NCBI RefSeq assembly: GCF_000022485.1
Contig: NC_012623.1
Coordinates: 1,116,001 to 1,180,000 of the forward strand
Length of the DNA stretch: 64,000 bases
Direction of reading: 5' to 3'
Origin: Sulfolobus islandicus Y.N.15.51
Lineage (GTDB): Archaea; Thermoproteota; Thermoprotei_A; Sulfolobales; Sulfolobaceae
This document shows, one piece after another, positions 44,264 to 53,889 of the stretch (its first letter is position 1; each line of letters starts with the position of its first letter). A model generated the notes under the pieces. The model had not been told where the DNA came from. It worked only from the letters and a program-made list of their open reading frames with translations, and did not search any database. The position numbers and the translations under genes were made by a program.

Positions 44264-45429
44264 TTATCTTCACCAAATGGATTTATTCCCTTCACTGGAA
44301 ATACCTCTCCCTCTAAATTACTCGCCTTTCCTTGAACGATAGTCATGTAAACTGAAGCCTTTAGCGGAAATCCGTCTAGAGGAGTTTCAATAACCTTAGA
44401 GTATTTAGTCGAATATCTCCAATCGTTAAATTGTATTATGGTAAAATTTGCATAATTGTTTTCTTTAATCTCACCATAAGGAATATTCAATATTCTAGCT
44501 GGATTTGTAGAAATGAGTTCTACCGCTCTGTCAATACTAATTATACCTTTACTGACTAACGTTAAGATAAAAGGAACTGTAAACGAGACAGCAGCTATAC
44601 CGGGTGGACATACCTCGTAAGGTTGCAGTTTTTCGAAACTTGCATGAGGAGCGTGATCACTTACAATTGTATCTACTTCACTTATAGCTTGTAATAACCA
44701 AAGCCTTTCATTTATATCTCTTATTGGTGGATTAGCCTTGGTTAAGCAATCCTTCTCACCATTAACTAATAGATGATGAGGTGTTATATCTACAGTAAAA
44801 CCTAACTCTTTAGCAAATCTTACAGTACGTATATTAGTCGCATGAGTTATATGAACATTTTGATAGTCCTTTACATAATATAATGCTCCTATCTCGTACC
44901 ATATGTTCAACCTTAGTTTTCTATTACTCTTTAATGCTAACGGAACTTCCGGGTGAAGAATTTTCAGTTTTCTAGACTTTAAAACCTCAAATGTCTCTTC
45001 CTTCTCTAGATCTTCGGGAAATATCTTGTAACCAGCTATAGGCAATTTATCAACTTTCTCAAGATCCTTAGTAACGCCAGAATAAACGAAGTAATCAACT
45101 CTAGAGTAATATTCAAACTCTTTTAACTTAGTAGTTATCGTCTCCACCGTGTTTACAAATGGTATAGTATTTGGCATATCTCCTATTAATGTAACCCCAC
45201 CGTAAGAAGCTTCACTAGTCCCTGATACTACATCTTCTTTATATGACAATTTTAATCCTCTTATGTGAGTATGAAGATCTATTGCCCCAGGTAGTATTAA
45301 TGTACCTTGTGGTAAATCAATATCTGGTTTACAAATCGATTTGATTTCCTTTATTCGTCTATCAAAATTTATACAAACTTCCTTAATCTCCTTATTTAAG
45401 TACGCTTTTCCCTTAATCCACAAGATCAT
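44260..45429 (-). CDS. pyrC: Dihydroorotase
   Basis: A ~389-residue amidohydrolase that cyclises carbamoyl-aspartate. Zinc ligands are in IDLHTHIRG (about 53-61), histidines follow in ILHPE and VHITHATN, and the catalytic Asp is in VSDHAPH. Pattern and size fit the class I DHOase. ATG 45429 follows a possible TTG at 45432, and the start lies inside the end of pyrK. The C-terminal metal-dependent hydrolase beta-domain is complete. Confidence 0.92.
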   Translation of the reverse strand: MILWIKGKAYLNKEIKEVCINFDRRIKEIKSICKPDIDLPQGTLILPGAIDLHTHIRGLKLSYKEDVVSGTSEASYGGVTLIGDMPNTIPFVNTVETITTKLKEFEYYSRVDYFVYSGVTKDLEKVDKLPIAGYKIFPEDLEKEETFEVLKSRKLKILHPEVPLALKSNRKLRLNIWYEIGALYYVKDYQNVHITHATNIRTVRFAKELGFTVDITPHHLLVNGEKDCLTKANPPIRDINERLWLLQAISEVDTIVSDHAPHASFEKLQPYEVCPPGIAAVSFTVPFILTLVSKGIISIDRAVELISTNPARILNIPYGEIKENNYANFTIIQFNDWRYSTKYSKVIETPLDGFPLKASVYMTIVQGKASNLEGEVFPVKGINPFGEDK

Positions 45430-46015
45430 CAAGCCTCATGAAAGGACCATCTATACAAGTTAATTTACCTTTTACTTCACATACTCCGCAAACTCCTAGA
45501 TTACAATTCATCTTAACCCATCTATTGAAGACTAAGGTTTTCTTTCTAGGTACTTTTAATCCATATAAGAGTTGTAACGGCGCTGAAACTAAAATAAGAT
45601 CAACATCCTCAATACTTCTAGGTTCATCATAATTTAATTTACAGTCTATACACTTTGCAAAGGTCTCTATCTTATTCTGATAAGCAATCTTTAAAGGATA
45701 TAACAAGTCGTGGTAAAGTTTACCATATGCAATACCAACAATAGTTCTTACATTAGTAAAGTCTAGGGGTTTACCCAAAGGACCCTTTAAGATTACTCTT
45801 TTGCCTATTTCGTTAGCTAACTTTTCTGACTCAACATAAAGTTTAAGTTTGTTATTACCTTCATCATAGTCTCCAACACCTAATGGTATTTCAGCCTTAC
45901 TAGGCAGTATTAGACTCACGTATTGGCCTGCTTTTGGTTTAACGTTAAAGTTGGCTATTTTTATTTCGTACACATTATCTATAATTTTCTTTTCAATAAC
46001 TTCATAATATATCAT
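45413..46015 (-). CDS. pyrK: Dihydroorotate dehydrogenase electron-transfer subunit
   Basis: A 200-residue ferredoxin-reductase-like protein. The C-terminus holds the 2Fe-2S ligands CNLGVCGVC...C (about 170-188). The N-terminal beta barrel ([11 protein letters not shown]) corresponds to the FAD domain, and [17 protein letters not shown] to the nucleotide domain, both shortened relative to bacterial PyrK (~260 residues). It carries electrons away from PyrD. The ATG overlaps the pyrI stop by 4 nt. Confidence 0.87.
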   Translation of the reverse strand: MIYYEVIEKKIIDNVYEIKIANFNVKPKAGQYVSLILPSKAEIPLGVGDYDEGNNKLKLYVESEKLANEIGKRVILKGPLGKPLDFTNVRTIVGIAYGKLYHDLLYPLKIAYQNKIETFAKCIDCKLNYDEPRSIEDVDLILVSAPLQLLYGLKVPRKKTLVFNRWVKMNCNLGVCGVCEVKGKLTCIDGPFMRLDDLVD

Positions 46016-46491
46016 AATATCTGCCTTATGACATCTTCTTCTGTAATATATATCTCACAATATTCACACTTTAGCTTAAGAGGTTTAATTGAAATTGTTG
46101 TAAATCTACTTTCAGCCTCAACGTCATTATTTGTTATACACTGTGGATTAGGACATTTTATTAATCCTCTAATCTGCTTTGGAACCTCTAAATGCCTTTT
46201 CTCTGTCACTACGTAATCTCTTATAATATTTATGGTAGCAGATGGAGCTATTAGTGTTATTAGGCTAGCTTCTTTCTCGTCAATCACCCTATCCTCAATT
46301 TTCACTATATCTTTCCTTCCTATTTTTTTACTTTCTACATTCATAACTAACGCTACTCTATAGCCTTCACTTCCTCTTATCCCTAGAATTCTCAATACTG
46401 CCAATGCTCTACCAGCTGGAATATGATCAATTACTGTACCTTTCCTTATTTTACTTACGATTAATTCATCCCTTTTTGAAGAGCTAATCAT
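46012..46491 (-). CDS. pyrI: Aspartate carbamoyltransferase regulatory chain
   Basis: A 159-residue allosteric subunit. The nucleotide-binding domain ([24 protein letters not shown]) precedes the zinc domain with CPNPQC and CEYC (about 110-143). It binds CTP/ATP and holds PyrB trimers together. ATG 46491 has GGTGA 8 nt upstream and overlaps the pyrB stop by 8 nt; the longer frame to 46515 lacks a better signal. Confidence 0.92.
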   Translation of the reverse strand: MISSSKRDELIVSKIRKGTVIDHIPAGRALAVLRILGIRGSEGYRVALVMNVESKKIGRKDIVKIEDRVIDEKEASLITLIAPSATINIIRDYVVTEKRHLEVPKQIRGLIKCPNPQCITNNDVEAESRFTTISIKPLKLKCEYCEIYITEEDVIRQIL

Positions 46492-47395
46492 CTTTCCTTT
46501 CACCCAAAACCTCATAAAATAAAGCCATTCTAACTGGAACGGCTAATGATGCTTGATAGAAGTATTTAGCGTTTGTAGTTTTATCGACTTTCCTATCTAT
46601 TTCGGTAACCCTAGGTAATGGATGCAATATAATTCCATCTTTCTTCATCATATTAACTAACTTGAGATCAACCACATAACTCTCCTTAACTTTCTCGTAT
46701 TCTACTTCATCAACAAATCTTTCTTTTTGAATTCGAGTCACATATAACACGTCGATATCTTGTATCACGTCATAGGGATTTTCAGTTTCTATAACTGGAT
46801 AGTTTAATCCATCTAAAATCTCTCTTCTTACCTTTAACTGAGAAGGAGAAATTAGAAATACCTTCTTTGGTTTGAATCTAGTTAATGCTCTTAGCAAACT
46901 GTTTACGGTCCTTGCGTATTTCAGATCCCCTAATAATCCGAAAGTTCTCCCATCTATTTCGCCAAACACCTTATAAATAGTATATAAATCTATGAGTGCT
47001 TGTGTGGGATGCTCGTGCTTTCCATCTCCGGCATTGATTATAGGTATATCACTTATCTCACTAGCAAATAACGCTGCTCCATCAAACTTATGTCTCATTA
47101 CAATACAATTTGAGTAATTGTTCAACATCCTAATGGTATCAGCTAGATTTTCACCCTTAGCTATCGAAGTAGATTCTTCTGAGGCAAATCCTATTACATC
47201 AGCACCCAATTTTATTGCTGCGGTATGAAAGCTTTGAGCAGTTCTAGTACTTGGCTCAAAGAAAGCTAATGAAACTACTTTCCCTGATAGATAATTTAGT
47301 TTTTTCACATTAGAGAACTTGTCTGCAAGTTCGAATATTCGAAAATAGTCATCTCTGGTCAGGTCTAGGGAAGAAACTACGTGTCTTAATCTCAC
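46484..47395 (-). CDS. pyrB: Aspartate carbamoyltransferase catalytic chain
   Basis: A 303-residue enzyme of the first committed pyrimidine step. The carbamoyl-phosphate loop is FFEPSTRT (about 48-55); other marks are [16 protein letters not shown] (about 120-135), [12 protein letters not shown] and [11 protein letters not shown]. The start is GTG 47395. It heads the minus arm of the bipolar pyrimidine locus: pyrBIKCD followed by three further genes. Confidence 0.95.
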   Translation of the reverse strand: MRLRHVVSSLDLTRDDYFRIFELADKFSNVKKLNYLSGKVVSLAFFEPSTRTAQSFHTAAIKLGADVIGFASEESTSIAKGENLADTIRMLNNYSNCIVMRHKFDGAALFASEISDIPIINAGDGKHEHPTQALIDLYTIYKVFGEIDGRTFGLLGDLKYARTVNSLLRALTRFKPKKVFLISPSQLKVRREILDGLNYPVIETENPYDVIQDIDVLYVTRIQKERFVDEVEYEKVKESYVVDLKLVNMMKKDGIILHPLPRVTEIDRKVDKTTNAKYFYQASLAVPVRMALFYEVLGERKDD

Positions 47396-47458
47396 AAAGC
47401 CCTTATAACTGGTTATGATAGAAGTATATTTAAATTCTTTTTCACAGACTCTCTACGT
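47396..47458. promoter_or_regulatory. Divergent promoter of the bipolar pyr operon
   Basis: The palindromic core ATTTAAAT (47428-47435) lies 27 nt before the pyrE ATG and ~36 nt from the pyrB GTG. It could act as A-box both ways: leaderless pyrE, and a ~10-13-nt leader for pyrB. A bipolar pyr operon has been reported in S. acidocaldarius. A second possible minus-strand element is the CTTATAAC stretch at 47402-47409. Confidence 0.5.
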
Positions 47459-48046
47459 ATGAGTTTCGCAGAAGTATTACTCGAAAGGAAATTATTATTA
47501 ATAGGAAGTTTCGTTTTAACGTCAGGTAAGGTTAGCCCGTATTACTTAGATTTAAGACCTTTACCAAATTATCCAGAATTTTACGATATAGTTAATCAAG
47601 CTATAAAGAAGGTAAAAGATATACCCCATGATATAATAGTAGGAATAGCTACCGGAGGAGTTCCCTTATCGTCTTTCATGGCTTGTAACCTTAGAGAGCC
47701 TATGGGATATATTAGGATAGAAAAGAAAGGCCATGGAACCAATCGTACATTAGAACTCGATGTAAAAGGAAAGAGAGTATTATTAGTAGACGATGTTGCA
47801 ACTACTGGAGTATCCATAGAGAAAGCAACATTGGAGATTCTTAATGGTGGGGGTAAAGTTTCAGACGCATTAGTAATCATAGATAGACAAGAAGGGGCTT
47901 CACAAAGATTGGAAAAATTAGGAGTCAAATTACACTCTTTATTTAAAATTTCAGAAATTCTAGATGAATTATTGAAGAGTGATAAGCTTAAAGATAATGA
48001 AAAGAAATCAATTCTAGATTATTTGGTGAAGAATGTTGAAAAGTAG
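47459..48046 (+). CDS. pyrE: Orotate phosphoribosyltransferase
   Basis: A 195-residue type I phosphoribosyltransferase that joins orotate and PRPP to give OMP. The PRPP loop is [13 protein letters not shown] (about 103-115), and the N-terminal part has [16 protein letters not shown]. Probably leaderless from the A-box at 47428-47435. Overlaps pyrF by 14 nt. Confidence 0.94.
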   Translation: MSFAEVLLERKLLLIGSFVLTSGKVSPYYLDLRPLPNYPEFYDIVNQAIKKVKDIPHDIIVGIATGGVPLSSFMACNLREPMGYIRIEKKGHGTNRTLELDVKGKRVLLVDDVATTGVSIEKATLEILNGGGKVSDALVIIDRQEGASQRLEKLGVKLHSLFKISEILDELLKSDKLKDNEKKSILDYLVKNVEK

Positions 48047-48701
48047 AGTAATATTAGCAATGGATAAACCTCTCTCATATCAGATTCTTAAAGAAATGGA
48101 AAATGAGTTATATGGGATAAAAATTGGTTTACCGTTGGTATTAGATCTAGGAGTACATAAAACTAGAGAGCTCCTAAATGATTTAAACGTTGAGGAAATT
48201 ATCGTTGATTTTAAGCTTGCAGATATCGGATTCATAATGAAAAGCGTAGTTGAAAAATTGTCTTTCGCCAGCTCGTTCATAGCACATTCTTTTATAGGCG
48301 TTAAAGGATCTCTAGATGAATTAAAAAAATATCTTGATGCAAACTCCAAAAATCTATACCTAGTTGCAGTAATGTCACATGAAGGATGGAGTACGTTATT
48401 CACAGACTATATTAAGAACGTTATAAGAGAGATAAGCCCTAAAGGAATAGTGGTTGGGGGGACTAAATTGGATTCCATAACGGAGTATAGGAAAGACTTC
48501 GGAAAAATGACTATAATCTCTCCGGGTATGGGTAGCCAAGGTGGAAGTTATGGCGATGCAGTATGTGCTGGAGCAAATTATGAAATCATTGGAAGAAGTA
48601 TCTATAATGCAGAGAATCCATTTGCAGCATTAAGAACTATAAATAAGATTATTGAGGATAAGGTGATGAATTGTAAAGGAGCAATTTTTAGGGAAAAATG
48701 A
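48033..48701 (+). CDS. pyrF: Orotidine 5'-phosphate decarboxylase
   Basis: A 222-residue TIM barrel that makes UMP. The catalytic Asp-x-Lys-x-x-Asp appears as DFKLADIG (about 69-76), and [14 protein letters not shown] and [10 protein letters not shown] form the phosphate-binding loop. Its start lies inside pyrE. Its last 32 nt overlap, in the +1 frame, an open frame leading into the JAMM-like gene. Confidence 0.93.
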   Translation: MLKSRVILAMDKPLSYQILKEMENELYGIKIGLPLVLDLGVHKTRELLNDLNVEEIIVDFKLADIGFIMKSVVEKLSFASSFIAHSFIGVKGSLDELKKYLDANSKNLYLVAVMSHEGWSTLFTDYIKNVIREISPKGIVVGGTKLDSITEYRKDFGKMTIISPGMGSQGGSYGDAVCAGANYEIIGRSIYNAENPFAALRTINKIIEDKVMNCKGAIFREK

Positions 48702-49335
48702 AGTTAGCGAAAAAATAGCCGATCTTTATAAACTAACAATAATAGGGGAAAATCTTCACGAGGAGTATAGTATAGTTCCAACAACAGATTTAACTTATAT
48801 TTATATAGATAGAGACTACGAAATTGATATCAACGATGACTTAGTCAAAAAGGGCAAAAGCGTCTATGAATATTTTGCAATTTATGATGAAATATTAAGG
48901 ATTTATATGGATTTCTTACGAAACCTCATGTTAAACTATGCAAGTAGAACTATCAATTCAGATGTGGAATTTACGAACATAGTACTTAGTGATGGATCAT
49001 ATATAATACTCGAGGGAGACGAGAGAAAAGTTTCTATACCATTTCCAAAGGGTATAGCTACTACACATACCCATCCGGGAATTTGCTTGTTTTCTCATAA
49101 GGATTTGGAAACAGCTGATCATTTATTTAGCATTGGTTATGCAGTAGTTTCAGTTATGAATACCAGATGCATTTCCTCTTTATATAGACGTGGTGTATAT
49201 ACATTAGATGATAAGCTAGTTTTAAAAAATTTAGTTAATAAGGTAAAAAAAGCAAAAAATTTAGAGGAATTGATGAATATATATAGAAACCTAACTTTTC
49301 CTAATTACTTAAAATTCGTTACCTATTCGATTTAG
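48670..49335 (+). CDS. JAMM/MPN-like protein with extended N-terminus; start codon unclear
   Basis: The frame is open from ATT 48670 (just after a TGA at 48667-48669) to 49335, about 221 residues. The first ATG is at 48907 and would discard 79 sensible codons; no GTG or TTG occurs in between. The region downstream of ATG 48907 has HTHPGICLFSHKDLETAD, close to the zinc motif HxHPx(5-6)SxxD of JAMM proteases, and an upstream Glu (ILEGDER) as possible catalytic acid. GGTGAT lies just before ATT. The N-terminal part (LYKLTIIGENLHEEY...) is mixed alpha/beta. Protease activity is unproved. Confidence 0.55.
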   Translation: MVKEQFLGKNEVSEKIADLYKLTIIGENLHEEYSIVPTTDLTYIYIDRDYEIDINDDLVKKGKSVYEYFAIYDEILRIYMDFLRNLMLNYASRTINSDVEFTNIVLSDGSYIILEGDERKVSIPFPKGIATTHTHPGICLFSHKDLETADHLFSIGYAVVSVMNTRCISSLYRRGVYTLDDKLVLKNLVNKVKKAKNLEELMNIYRNLTFPNYLKFVTYSI

Positions 49336-50329
49336 CTAACATATCTATTGTAGCCTCTGCTATATCAGCTAAATATCTTGCAACCCTCCTTAGAGATTCA
49401 ACTACCATTGAAGTTGAAGTTATAATTTTTGGATTATCATTGCTTTTAATTGCTATTTCTTGTAATTCTCTTAATTTTTCAAATATTTCAGTATTTGAAA
49501 TTAAATTATGTGCAACGTCTTTCTTTTCATTTAAAAACGCATTTATGGCCGACTTATAGCTTTCCAAAATCATAAGACCTAAATTAACTAGATCTTCTTT
49601 ATTACTAAACTTACTTACATCCTCTGCTAGACTTGCTATTCTGTTTGCATGATCACCTACTCTTTCAATTGTTTTAGCTACTGAATATATATCGACAGTT
49701 TGTGTAAGATTATAGCCCTCAGAATCCAAGACGTTTATTGCTTTTACTGAAATGGTTAATTGCCTTGCAATATAGAAGAAAAACCTGTCTACCTCATCAT
49801 CTCTTCCCGAGATTTCTTTAGCCAGCTCGATATCAGACTTACTTATGGCCTCTAAGGAATCTCTAAGCATATTGTATGATATTGTAAATGCTCTAGATAT
49901 TGCCCTTTTAATTGATAACTCTTTTTCATCGACAAGAAATTGGATAGAAATCGTACTAACATCTTCTTCTATTACCTCAGCCCCTAATAATCTTTTCCTT
50001 ACTATGTCCTTAATATAAGCCCTTGTAGAGCTAGACATCCTAGGGCATGTTATTGATACAGAAGAGAATCCAGCTATGTAATACGCTATAAATTCCCTAA
50101 CGATGGCATCTGGAGAAACATTATCACAATGTATAATCTTCTTGATTTCTTTCTGATCTGTGGTATTCGCAGATTTGGGGACTATAAATAACTTCATATC
50201 AGTATCTTGATAAATCTCAACTTCGTCGCCAGCAGATAATGATAACGCTTTTATCCATTCCTTTGGTAAAGAGACTATATAGGTGGATCCTCCAGTTAAC
50301 TGAATTTTCCTTGTTATTGATTTGCTCAA
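49319..50329 (-). CDS. PhoU-domain protein with N-terminal SpoVT/AbrB domain
   Basis: A 336-residue protein. Residues 1-50 (ITRKIQLTGGSTYIVSLPKEWIKALSLSAGDEVEI, read in parts) form a swapped-hairpin AbrB DNA-binding domain. The rest is helical, with PhoU marks such as ERVGDHANRIASLAEDV (about 218-234) and DDEVDRFFFYIARQL. Archaeal members are thought to regulate phosphate or other transport. The start is TTG 50329, 17 nt after cdvB3, so they may share a transcript. It overlaps the JAMM-like gene by 17 nt. Confidence 0.82.
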   Translation of the reverse strand: MSKSITRKIQLTGGSTYIVSLPKEWIKALSLSAGDEVEIYQDTDMKLFIVPKSANTTDQKEIKKIIHCDNVSPDAIVREFIAYYIAGFSSVSITCPRMSSSTRAYIKDIVRKRLLGAEVIEEDVSTISIQFLVDEKELSIKRAISRAFTISYNMLRDSLEAISKSDIELAKEISGRDDEVDRFFFYIARQLTISVKAINVLDSEGYNLTQTVDIYSVAKTIERVGDHANRIASLAEDVSKFSNKEDLVNLGLMILESYKSAINAFLNEKKDVAHNLISNTEIFEKLRELQEIAIKSNDNPKIITSTSMVVESLRRVARYLADIAEATIDMLAKSNR

Positions 50330-50346
50330 CTTAAATCTATATAGAT

Positions 50347-50853
50347 CTATGTATTAACTTGATAATAAGCTTCACTTTTTCTTTTTTCTACTATTTTCTC
50401 TGCATTCGCTAATACATTTCTTGCCTCTTCTTTTACATTAATCTTTATCTCTTTAGGTAGATCAACATTAACATAGAAATTACTATATATATCATCAAGT
50501 AATACTGAGATATCGGGCGTTAAATTAAAACTGTCTTTAAGCAACTTTATTGCTTCTACTACTGATGCAGCGCTAGTAACTATATTGCCTATATAGATAA
50601 TAGTCTCAATTTTTATCTCAAGTATTTCTAAAACCACCTCTAGTGTCAGTAAATGGTCCATCACGTTCTCGAGAAGCTCAGACTCTCTAGCAACCATTTT
50701 CGATAAATGAGGAAATGAAGAAACATTTCTCATAAAGACATAATTATAAGTGCCTAACTTATTCTGCATTCTATTAATTATGCTTTGCACCTTATTTCTT
50801 GCAATTCTTACGTCTATTAGCAGCTCAGCTAAACTCTTTCCTCTCTTTTTCAC
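50347..50853 (-). CDS. cdvB3: CdvB paralogue (ESCRT-III-like, probably CdvB3)
   Basis: A 168-residue helical protein. The basic first helix (LAELLIDVRIARNKVQSIINRMQNK, read in parts), long second helix (ESELLENVMDHLLTLEVVLEILEIKIETII) and later amphipathic segments follow the ESCRT-III core. It lacks the C-terminal winged-helix of CdvB itself, as do the short Sulfolobus paralogues. I recall this position (after pyrF and PhoU) for the S. solfataricus CdvB3. It probably forms or remodels membrane-constricting polymers in division. GTG 50853 is ~27 nt after CCTTTTAAACC. Confidence 0.72.
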   Translation of the reverse strand: MKKRGKSLAELLIDVRIARNKVQSIINRMQNKLGTYNYVFMRNVSSFPHLSKMVARESELLENVMDHLLTLEVVLEILEIKIETIIYIGNIVTSAASVVEAIKLLKDSFNLTPDISVLLDDIYSNFYVNVDLPKEIKINVKEEARNVLANAEKIVEKRKSEAYYQVNT

Positions 50854-50892
50854 GGAAATAGATATTAACTAGAAAGGTTTAAAAGGCAAAAG

Positions 50893-51213
50893 TTAAGTTA
50901 GCTTATTAGCTTTTTGTCCAAACTCCCTTTCTAATTCGTCTAAAACGTCCTTATACGTCTTATAAAAGGTTGTAAGTTTATATGGCAAACCATATCCATC
51001 AGCCTCCTTATATACTATATTGTTTTCCATTAGAACTTCTAAGTGATGTATAACAGTTTTATAATCAAGTTTCAACGTTGAGGCTATTTGGTTAGGATTT
51101 AGGGGCTTCTCTTCTAATGTTCTTACTATTTTCAGCCTAGTTATACCTCCCCTTGAAGTGAAAAAAAGGAACTTGAAAAACTTTTTAACTTGCTTTCGTT
51201 CCTTTTCACTCAT
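50893..51213 (-). CDS. Winged-helix transcription regulator, ArsR-like
   Basis: A 106-residue protein. [40 protein letters not shown] (read in parts, about 25-64) is a clear winged HTH with recognition helix [11 protein letters not shown]. The C-terminal helix ([13 protein letters not shown]) probably dimerises. It lacks metal-binding Cys of true ArsR sensors. It lies 39 nt upstream of cdvB3, so control of that gene is conceivable. Confidence 0.8.
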   Translation of the reverse strand: MSEKERKQVKKFFKFLFFTSRGGITRLKIVRTLEEKPLNPNQIASTLKLDYKTVIHHLEVLMENNIVYKEADGYGLPYKLTTFYKTYKDVLDELEREFGQKANKLT

Positions 51214-51288
51214 TATACATTTAGAGATATAATTATAACTTGTTAAAATGTTTCATCACTATATGTACAAACAGAATCCTATAGTTTG

Positions 51289-51681
51289 TCAGCTGGATGG
51301 GCTTCTTTTCTCTGATGCAGATTTAACCCTAGACAATACATATTTCAAATCCAAATCGTTAATCAACTTAACGCACTCATCATTAATTGCAAGATATTCC
51401 AATTCTGTATATGCACGATATTTGGCATATATATCCCTTAATGTAAATTTCATGTCCAGATAATCTCTAATGAAATCTAAGTGCCCACATTTGACAATGA
51501 TTTGTAATAATCCCAAATCTACTAATCTCCTCCTTCTATTTTTACCAATAATTATCACTCTTATTCCTATACTTATCTCATCAACATTTTTGAATTCTTC
51601 CGCATTTATCTCATTCTCATTTATTTCTATAATAGGTTCTTCACTTAGCAAATACCTCAGTATCACATCACTGAGTGTCAC
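51289..51681 (-). CDS. Uncharacterised protein (130 aa)
   Basis: A 130-residue protein rich in Ile/Leu/Glu/Arg with a basic RRRR cluster (about 49-53) and a Ser-rich C-terminus. Secondary-structure pattern is strands first (ISIGIRVIIIGKN), then helices (LDFIRDYLDMKFTLRDIYAKY). GTG 51681 is ~26 nt from TTAATTAA on the minus strand. Divergent from TYW3. Nothing in it is recognised. Confidence 0.55.
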   Translation of the reverse strand: MTLSDVILRYLLSEEPIIEINENEINAEEFKNVDEISIGIRVIIIGKNRRRRLVDLGLLQIIVKCGHLDFIRDYLDMKFTLRDIYAKYRAYTELEYLAINDECVKLINDLDLKYVLSRVKSASEKRSPSS

Positions 51682-51716
51682 AAACTTTTATTGAACACAA
51701 TAGATTAATTAAGTAT

Positions 51717-52346
51717 ATGCTAACATGGGAGGAGCTTAGAGAAAAGGCGCTCAGTAAGATATACCATGACAAAGAAATAGGTTACTTAGATCCAGATATT
51801 CTAGATTTTCTATTAGCTTTCTATAGAAATAGAAATGATGTATATACACAAAGTAGCTGTAGCGGAAGAATAACCATTGTCGATGCTGAAATGCCTTGGG
51901 ATAGAAAAAATTCAACTATTGTGTTTAAAAACCATTTGAGAATTACGGAACAAGATCTAGAGGGAGTTCTAAGGAAGGATCAAGTTAAAAGATTATGGTT
52001 AATAGTACAAGGGCCAATTATACACATTTACGTTAAAAACATTGAAACAGCTTGGGAAATCTTAAAAGTTGCTAGAGAAGCTGGATTCAAACATAGTGGG
52101 ATTTTAGCTACAAATCAAAAGGGAGTCTTGGTAGAACTAAGAACCGGAATAAGAATGGTTCATCTCTTAAGAGAGACTAATACGGAAATGGTTGATAAGG
52201 AGAAAATAAAAACATTAGTAAATGTAAGTAACGAAGTGTTAGCAAGAGGGAAACAAAAGATGAATCTATTGAAAGACTTACTATCATCTAACTCCAATAA
52301 TTCTATGGAGCTGGGGAAGGACTCTAAACTGAAGACCCCTATCTAA
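51717..52346 (+). CDS. taw3: tRNA wybutosine-synthesis methyltransferase TYW3 (Taw3)
   Basis: A ~209-residue protein matching TYW3, which methylates the N4 of the wyosine-type base at position 37 of tRNA-Phe. Marks are DPDILDFLLAFYRNRNDVYTQSSCSGRI (read in parts, about 24-52), then FKHSGILATNQKG and LVELRTGIRMVHLL. ATG 51717 fits a leaderless mRNA from ACTTTTATT (51685-51693). Its final 63 nt overlap convergent queE. Confidence 0.88.
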   Translation: MLTWEELREKALSKIYHDKEIGYLDPDILDFLLAFYRNRNDVYTQSSCSGRITIVDAEMPWDRKNSTIVFKNHLRITEQDLEGVLRKDQVKRLWLIVQGPIIHIYVKNIETAWEILKVAREAGFKHSGILATNQKGVLVELRTGIRMVHLLRETNTEMVDKEKIKTLVNVSNEVLARGKQKMNLLKDLLSSNSNNSMELGKDSKLKTPI

Positions 52347-52910
52347 CACAATTTGCACTATTTCATTTATTGCATTTATATAATCACTTCTATTCCCATC
52401 AGGTTGTAGGATAACTTTACGTGGGTTAATATTCTGAGATTCAACGAATTTAATGACCTCATCTATATCCTTGTTTGGATAAACTATAACAAACTTATAG
52501 TATGTAGCCCAATCGTCTGAGAAGTCGTATTTTAGTTTATGCCCAGAATTACTAAGCTTAGGAGAAACTGAAAATACATCAATAATCTTCCTTAATTCCT
52601 CTGAAGGCTTTATTGTACCGTTTGTTTCAATCACAATCTTATGCCCAATACTCTTAAGTTCCTTAGCAAGTGGCACTACGTTTTGGAGTAAAGGCTCTCC
52701 CCCAGTTATAGTGGTAGTTCTAATTTTCTTATCTATTTTTGCAATAATCTCATCTATGGTCATCTCAGTGCCAATTTCCCACGAGTACTTTGTATCACAC
52801 CATACACATCTTAAATTGCACGTGGCGAGTCTAATGAAATTTGAAGGAGTCCCGATGACCTCCCCTTCACCTTGAACAGAGGTAAAGATTTCAATTACGC
52901 GATACTTCAT
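52284..52910 (-). CDS. queE: 7-carboxy-7-deazaguanine synthase
   Basis: A ~208-residue radical SAM enzyme that forms the deazaguanine ring for preQ0, the precursor of archaeosine in archaeal tRNA. N-terminus IFTSVQGEGEVIGTPSNFIRL, cluster motif CNLRCVWC (about 31-38; CxxxCxxC), and TITGGEPLLQ (about 66-75). ATG 52910 is preferred over GTG 52919. The start overlaps the NOG1 gene by 20 nt. Confidence 0.92.
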   Translation of the reverse strand: MKYRVIEIFTSVQGEGEVIGTPSNFIRLATCNLRCVWCDTKYSWEIGTEMTIDEIIAKIDKKIRTTTITGGEPLLQNVVPLAKELKSIGHKIVIETNGTIKPSEELRKIIDVFSVSPKLSNSGHKLKYDFSDDWATYYKFVIVYPNKDIDEVIKFVESQNINPRKVILQPDGNRSDYINAINEIVQIVLDRGLQFRVLPQLHRIIGVR

Positions 52911-53889
52911 TTGTACCACTACTCTTTATCAAGCTAAAAAGCTCTTCTTTTAACTTGTCTAAACCTATTCCCTTTTCAGCACTTATTTCATACCATTTAC
53001 TTCCTTCTTTAGAAAGAAAATCTACAATCTTCTTATAATATTCATCGTCTTTCTCATCAATTTTATTGATAACAGGGATTATAACCTTTTTTAATAATTT
53101 TACTTCTCTAAATAATTCTATTTGACTTTCAACAGAAAGAATTGAGGAGATCGAGGAGTCAAACATGAATATGATTATACCGTTTAAATTTCTTATCGCA
53201 TTAGTAGCCTTTCTCTCTATATTATTTCTCTCAATTTCTGGCCTATCTAAAATGCCTGGCGTATCTATAATCTGGATACGAAAATCATCTAAAATAACGT
53301 GGCCTACGTGAACTTCTTTTGTAGTAAAGGGATAACTGGCAATTTCTGGTTTAGCTGTGGAGATTTTTGAAACCAAAGTAGACTTGCCTACATTTGGAGG
53401 ACCTGCAACTACAATAGTTGGCAATATAGGATCTATACCTTGAATTTTCTTTAACTCTTTGGCTACATCTATTACTTTATCTATGCATTCACTAGATTTT
53501 CTTAGTATGGAACTTACTCTTCCAAAAGCTTGCCGCATTATTCGATTAGCTTCATTTTCAGGGCTTTTCCTTATCTGGTTGATGTATTCTTTCAATATCT
53601 TCATAGATATTGCACTTGCTTTCTTAGTGACTGATAAACAAATTCTCAGTTTATCAATGTCAGTTACAATTCTAGTTGCCTCTAAATAAAAAGGATGTAA
53701 TTCATCAATTCTAGGGAATTGCACTACAAAGTCATGGTATTTCTTAATTCTTTCATAATATTCTTTTAACCTTCTTATCTCCCTATCTCTAACTGTGGTA
53801 CCACCTATCTTTGGCAGCCTTTTTAGCATAGTATCGATAGTGTAACTAGCCTTTGGTGGGATCTGTAACTTTTCAAATGGATTTAACAT
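52891..53889 (-). CDS. NOG1-type GTPase
   Basis: A 332-residue GTPase of the Obg/NOG1 group. The N-terminal ~155 residues form the helical NOG1 domain (TMLKRLPKIGGTTVRDREI...). The G domain follows: G1 GPPNVGKST (about 161-169), G3 DTPGILDRP, G4 NKIDEKD, G5 EISAEKG. NOG1 acts in large ribosomal subunit assembly; two such GTPases are in this window (see 21696). It overlaps the neighbouring tRNA-binding gene by 7 nt. Confidence 0.9.
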   Translation of the reverse strand: MLNPFEKLQIPPKASYTIDTMLKRLPKIGGTTVRDREIRRLKEYYERIKKYHDFVVQFPRIDELHPFYLEATRIVTDIDKLRICLSVTKKASAISMKILKEYINQIRKSPENEANRIMRQAFGRVSSILRKSSECIDKVIDVAKELKKIQGIDPILPTIVVAGPPNVGKSTLVSKISTAKPEIASYPFTTKEVHVGHVILDDFRIQIIDTPGILDRPEIERNNIERKATNAIRNLNGIIIFMFDSSISSILSVESQIELFREVKLLKKVIIPVINKIDEKDDEYYKKIVDFLSKEGSKWYEISAEKGIGLDKLKEELFSLIKSSGTNEVSRN

